Shown one piece after another: positions 39,852 through 42,863 of a stretch of DNA of 42,863 bases. Source of the stretch: DASXRA01 sp036506155. GTDB taxonomy: Bacteria; Actinomycetota; Actinomycetes; Mycobacteriales; Jatrophihabitantaceae. Both the position numbers and the translations under genes were made by a program. The DNA lies in NCBI GenBank assembly GCA_036506155.1, contig DASXSF010000156.1, forward strand, positions 1 through 42,863. Direction: 5' to 3'. Every line of letters begins with the position of its first letter. Within the stretch, counting starts at the first letter, position 1. The notes below the pieces were generated by a model. It ran no database searches. It worked only from the letters and a program-made list of their open reading frames with translations, and was not told the DNA's origin.

Positions 39852-42278
39852 GTGCGTCCGAACAAGGCAGAGGCTCTGCTCAAGCTCATCGGTGTGCTTG
39901 CGGTGTTCGCGGTGCTCGCGGCTGGAGTGCTCCTGCCCTACGTCGGTGGCCTCGGCCTGGTGGCAGGCCGGGAGTCGGCGAAGTTCCTGACCACCAAGTG
40001 CAACTTGCAGGAAACGCCGCCGGCGCAGAAGACCGTCCTGTATGCGAGGGACGGTAAGACAGAGCTCGCAACGCTGTACACGTACGACCGCGAGCTCGTC
40101 TCGAGCCTTTCGGACATCCCGAAGTACCTGCAGCAAGCGCTGATCGCCACCGAGGACCGCCGTTTCTACAGCCACCACGGCGTGGATATGCGTGGACTGC
40201 TGCGCTCGGCGATCAACTCCTCCAGCGGCGACACGCAGGGCGGCTCGACGCTGACCATGCAGTACGTCAAGCAGGTGCGCTACTACCAGGCCGACACCGG
40301 CGCCCAGCGCCAGGCGGCCATCAGCCAGACGCTCAGCCGCAAGATGGAGGATGCCAAGTGCGCCCTCGACATCGAGAAGCGGGAGTCGAAGGACCAGATC
40401 CTGCTGAACTACCTCAACATCGCATTCTTCGGCGAGAACTCCTACGGCATCGGCACCGCCGCGAAGAACTTCTTCGGGGTGCCGGTCAACCAGCTCACCC
40501 TGCCCCAGGCGGCGCTTCTGGTGGGTGTAGTGAAGGCGCCGTCCGAGTATGACCCGTTCGTGCCGGCCAATCGCAAGGCAGCGATCGAGCGGCGCAACCA
40601 GGTGATCCAGAACCTCGCCGGCACGCACGACATCAGCCAGGCCGAGGCAGACCGGTACAAGGCCGCGCCGCTCTCGCTCGCGACCACAACGCAGCAGAGC
40701 GTGACGCAGGGCTGCGCCGGCGCCAACCCGAAAATCTTGAACGCCGGCTTCTTCTGCGACTACGTGAAGTCCTGGCTCGAGAACACCGGCGCGATAACCG
40801 ACAAGCAGATCAACACCGGCGGCTACAAGATCGTCACGACGATCGCCCCGTCACTGCAAAACCAACTGCAGACGTCGCTGTCCGCGCAGATCCCGGCGAG
40901 TTCGAAAACCACAGCGATCATGCCGGTCGTCGATCCGCATACCGGCAATGTCCTCGCGATGGCCACGAGCAAGCAGTACGGGATCAAGAACGACGGCGCG
41001 CACACGACGTTGCCGGTGTTCACGTCGGCAAGTGCCGGCGGCGGGTCAACGTACAAGCTGTTCTCGCTGCTCGCGGCGTTGAAGGTCGGGGTGCCGACGG
41101 ACCTGCCGATGAGCGCAGGCCCGGACATGACGTATACGACGGCGCATTGCGGCACCAGCGGGTTCACCGCGCAGAACGACACCGAAGGCTCAGGCTTCTC
41201 CCGTACCGAAACGCTCGCCTCCGCGACGGCCAAGTCGTCCAACACGTACTTCGTGGCGCTCGAGGACAACCTGTTCCAGCAGTGTGAGCTCACCCCGTAC
41301 GTGAACACGGCGCTCGACCTCGGCATGAACGCCCTCAAGCAACCGGATCCCAATGCCAGGAAGGGCACGCTGGCGGAGAACATCATCAACCAGCAGCAGG
41401 CGACGTTCACACTCGGCCCGGCGCCTACCAGCCCTCTCCAGTTGACCGGTGCGTACGCCGCCCTCGCCAACGACGGCTCGTTCTGCCCGCCCGCGCCGGT
41501 CCTGTCGATCAAGGACCCGAACGGCAAGGACCTGGACTTCAACCGCACGCCGTGCGCGCAGAAGATGGCCCCCCAGGTCGCCCGCATTGCCCTCCAGGTG
41601 CTGTCCGGTGACACGCATGACCCCGGCACGTCCGCGCAGGCGTTCGCGAGCCTCTACGGGGTCGATCCGGGCATCACCGTGGCCGGCAAGACCGGTACCG
41701 TGAACGCGTCGAAGAACGGTCAACCGTTGCTGACGAACGCCGACCTGTGGTTCGCCGGCGTCACGCCCAACTACGTCGCCACAACCGCCTTGTTCAACAT
41801 CGACAATCCGAACAAACCGATCATAGGTATCCCCGGTCTGACCAACGACCAGGCGTCCCATCTCACCGGTGCGTTCGCAGCGCAGATCTGGGTCAACGCG
41901 ATGACGCCGTTGCTCTCGGGTCAGCAGTGGGCGTGGCCGGACCCGAACGAGGTCGAAAACCCGACAGCTGTGCCCCCGGTGGTCGGCCAGCCCTACGACG
42001 CTGCGCGCACGACCCTGACCCAGGCAGGCTTCAAGGTGTATCGGAGCCCGATCGACTGCGGCAGCAGCCAGATATACGGTGCCGTCGCGTATCAGAGCCC
42101 GACGAACCTGGCGGCGCCCGGCAGCATAATCACGCTGTGCGTCAGCAACGATCAGCCGCTGCCGCTGTACATCCCGCCGCCCCCGAAGCCGGTGAAGAAG
42201 CCGAAGCCGCGTGGCCCGGTGCCACCCACCAGCGCTTCGCCGCCTGGCGGCGGGCGGCACACCAGGCCCCCGCACTAG
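39852..42278 (+). CDS. ponA2: Bifunctional class A penicillin-binding protein with C-terminal PASTA domain
   Basis: 808 residues. One N-terminal transmembrane helix (about 8-36). The transglycosylase domain has LIATEDRRFYSHHGVDMRG (catalytic Glu101) and QGGSTLTMQYVKQ. The transpeptidase has SxxK as GGGSTYKLFS, SxN as AKSSNTYF and KTG as VAGKTGTVN. A single PASTA domain (VPPVVGQPYDAARTTLTQAG) with two Cys that could form a disulfide is followed by a Pro/Lys-rich tail. It polymerises and cross-links peptidoglycan at the outer membrane face. Position matches Rv3682. GTG 39852 is preferred; a TTG lies 6 bp upstream. A TACGCT -10 at about 39837 suggests little or no leader. Confidence 0.95.
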   Translation: MRPNKAEALLKLIGVLAVFAVLAAGVLLPYVGGLGLVAGRESAKFLTTKCNLQETPPAQKTVLYARDGKTELATLYTYDRELVSSLSDIPKYLQQALIATEDRRFYSHHGVDMRGLLRSAINSSSGDTQGGSTLTMQYVKQVRYYQADTGAQRQAAISQTLSRKMEDAKCALDIEKRESKDQILLNYLNIAFFGENSYGIGTAAKNFFGVPVNQLTLPQAALLVGVVKAPSEYDPFVPANRKAAIERRNQVIQNLAGTHDISQAEADRYKAAPLSLATTTQQSVTQGCAGANPKILNAGFFCDYVKSWLENTGAITDKQINTGGYKIVTTIAPSLQNQLQTSLSAQIPASSKTTAIMPVVDPHTGNVLAMATSKQYGIKNDGAHTTLPVFTSASAGGGSTYKLFSLLAALKVGVPTDLPMSAGPDMTYTTAHCGTSGFTAQNDTEGSGFSRTETLASATAKSSNTYFVALEDNLFQQCELTPYVNTALDLGMNALKQPDPNARKGTLAENIINQQQATFTLGPAPTSPLQLTGAYAALANDGSFCPPAPVLSIKDPNGKDLDFNRTPCAQKMAPQVARIALQVLSGDTHDPGTSAQAFASLYGVDPGITVAGKTGTVNASKNGQPLLTNADLWFAGVTPNYVATTALFNIDNPNKPIIGIPGLTNDQASHLTGAFAAQIWVNAMTPLLSGQQWAWPDPNEVENPTAVPPVVGQPYDAARTTLTQAGFKVYRSPIDCGSSQIYGAVAYQSPTNLAAPGSIITLCVSNDQPLPLYIPPPPKPVKKPKPRGPVPPTSASPPGGGRHTRPPH

Positions 42279-42296
42279 TGATCGGCAGCGACGTCG

Positions 42297-42752
42297 CTAC
42301 GTCGTGAGCTGGCGGCGCACCTCGTCGCTGACCCGCTTGCCGTCGGCGCGCCCCGCGACCCGCGGCTGGACGATCCGCATGACCGCGCCCATGTCGCGCG
42401 GCGTCGTGGCATTCGCCTCGGCAACCGCGGCTCGGACGAATTCAGCCAGCTCCCCGTCGTCGAGCTGAGCGGGCAGATAGCGCTGCAATACGCCGCCCTC
42501 GGCCCGCTCCCGCTCGGCCAGGTCGGCGCGACCGGCGGAGTCGTACGCCTCGGCTGCCTCCCTGCGCTTGCGGCCCTCCCGGGTGATCACGCGCAGCACC
42601 TCGTCATCGGACAGCTCGCGCGCCGCGGCGCCGGCGACCTCCTCCTGCTTTATCGCGGTCAGGGTCATGCGGAGGGTCGCGGTCGTCACGTCGTCGCGGG
42701 CCTTCATGGACGTGCTGAGGTCGCGTCGCAGGCGATCTTTCAGGGCAGCCAC
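42297..42752 (-). CDS. GatB/YqeY domain protein
   Basis: 151 residues. The N-terminal helical half reads LKDRLRRDLSTSMKARD...LRMTLTAIKQEEVA, and the C-terminal half has LPAQLDDGELAEFVRAAVAE and RDMGAVMRIVQPRVAGRADG, the YqeY pattern. It resembles the tRNA-binding tail domain of GatB; function as a stand-alone protein is unresolved. GTG 42752 has AGGAGG 4 nt upstream, which rules out the longer frame to the window edge. Its stop is 18 bp from the ponA2 stop (convergent). Confidence 0.93.
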   Translation of the reverse strand: MAALKDRLRRDLSTSMKARDDVTTATLRMTLTAIKQEEVAGAAARELSDDEVLRVITREGRKRREAAEAYDSAGRADLAERERAEGGVLQRYLPAQLDDGELAEFVRAAVAEANATTPRDMGAVMRIVQPRVAGRADGKRVSDEVRRQLTT

Positions 42753-42831
42753 GACACCTCCTGCTCTTCGCGTCTCAGCCCCGCATGTGGCGCTGCGATG
42801 CTCGCTCCTCGGCCACCGTACCCTCGACCGC

Positions 42832-42863
42832 ATGCCTAGCCTCGGACGTCTCGCCGCCGCCAC
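42832..42863 (+). CDS. Start of a plus-strand gene, cut by window edge (possibly Rv3683-like metallophosphoesterase)
   Basis: ATG 42832 opens MPSLGRLAAA and remains open to the edge (10 codons). TACCCT (about 42819-42824) lies 8 bp upstream and would give a leaderless mRNA. In M. tuberculosis the next plus-strand gene after ponA2 is the metallophosphoesterase Rv3683, so this is the likely identity. Ten codons cannot confirm it. Confidence 0.35.
   Translation, partial: MPSLGRLAAA

Noticed and set aside
39717..40628. 303-codon open frame antisense to ponA2
   Set aside because: Lies opposite the catalytic domain of a clear PBP and has low-complexity, Arg/His-rich antisense composition.
1..42863. 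tRNA, rRNA, CRISPR arrays, insertion sequences or att sites
   Set aside because: No tRNA-like arms, transposase, integrase or regularly spaced repeats were seen; the few repeats found are short and local.

Overview
The window is GC-rich, densely coded actinobacterial chromosome. The gene order follows the Mycobacterium tuberculosis block from topA (Rv3646c) to ponA2/Rv3683: topA, an Rv3647c-like gene, the tad/TadE cluster (Rv3654c-Rv3660c), the HAD phosphatase Rv3661, Rv3662c, the holin-X protein Rv3669, ephE, marP, a CoA-type Nudix gene, nth, Rv3675, crp, a RidA gene, the ArsA-like pair Rv3679/Rv3680, and ponA2. The organism is not a mycobacterium. hppA, a two-component system, a LuxR-type LAL regulator and an arylsulfatase are present, while acs, the dpp genes, the Rv3673c thioredoxin-like gene, the Rv3677c metallo-beta-lactamase and whiB4 are missing from their places. 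Identities rest on motifs and gene order read by eye; no database search was run. Many starts overlap the upstream stop (ATGA/GTGA) or lack a Shine-Dalgarno sequence, which is normal for this phylum.

Layout. 1-4311: a TetR regulator with a perfect operator palindrome, followed by two ABC exporter half-transporters; the second is cut by the window edge. 4325-7012: topA. 7205-7834: a conserved hypothetical gene. 7978-10296: an H+-pumping pyrophosphatase. 10435-17783: a tad (Flp pilus) locus split in two by an exported DUF5666-like protein and an OmpR-type two-component system. 17902-20805: a HAD phosphatase, a probable Ms1-type 6S-like RNA, a degenerate Fic-like protein and a secreted beta-propeller. 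20914-23467: a CPA1 antiporter, a holin-X protein and an EphE-like hydrolase. 23475-28282: LAL and Lrp regulators divergent from an MFS exporter. 28072-31151: marP, a cupredoxin lipoprotein, a CoA Nudix hydrolase and endonuclease III. 31208-32226: a small membrane protein and Crp. 32342-35055: a CGNR regulator, an arginase-family enzyme, a second Nudix gene and RidA. 35118-37299: two ArsA-like ATPases. 37321-39657: an arylsulfatase gene carrying two single-base frameshifts. 39852-42863: PonA2, YqeY and the first codons of another gene.

The most interesting signals are non-coding. A 43-bp element carrying two DnaA-box-like 9-mers sits at the same distance upstream of both tad operons. The gap behind the HAD gene contains a strong intrinsic terminator and sits where the Ms1/MTS2823 RNA is found in mycobacteria. 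Several proteins keep their fold but have lost a key residue: Asn in place of the nucleophile in the EphE-like hydrolase, a degenerate Fic core, Cys in place of a Mn-ligand His in the arginase-family protein, and a Gln H-loop in one ABC half-transporter.
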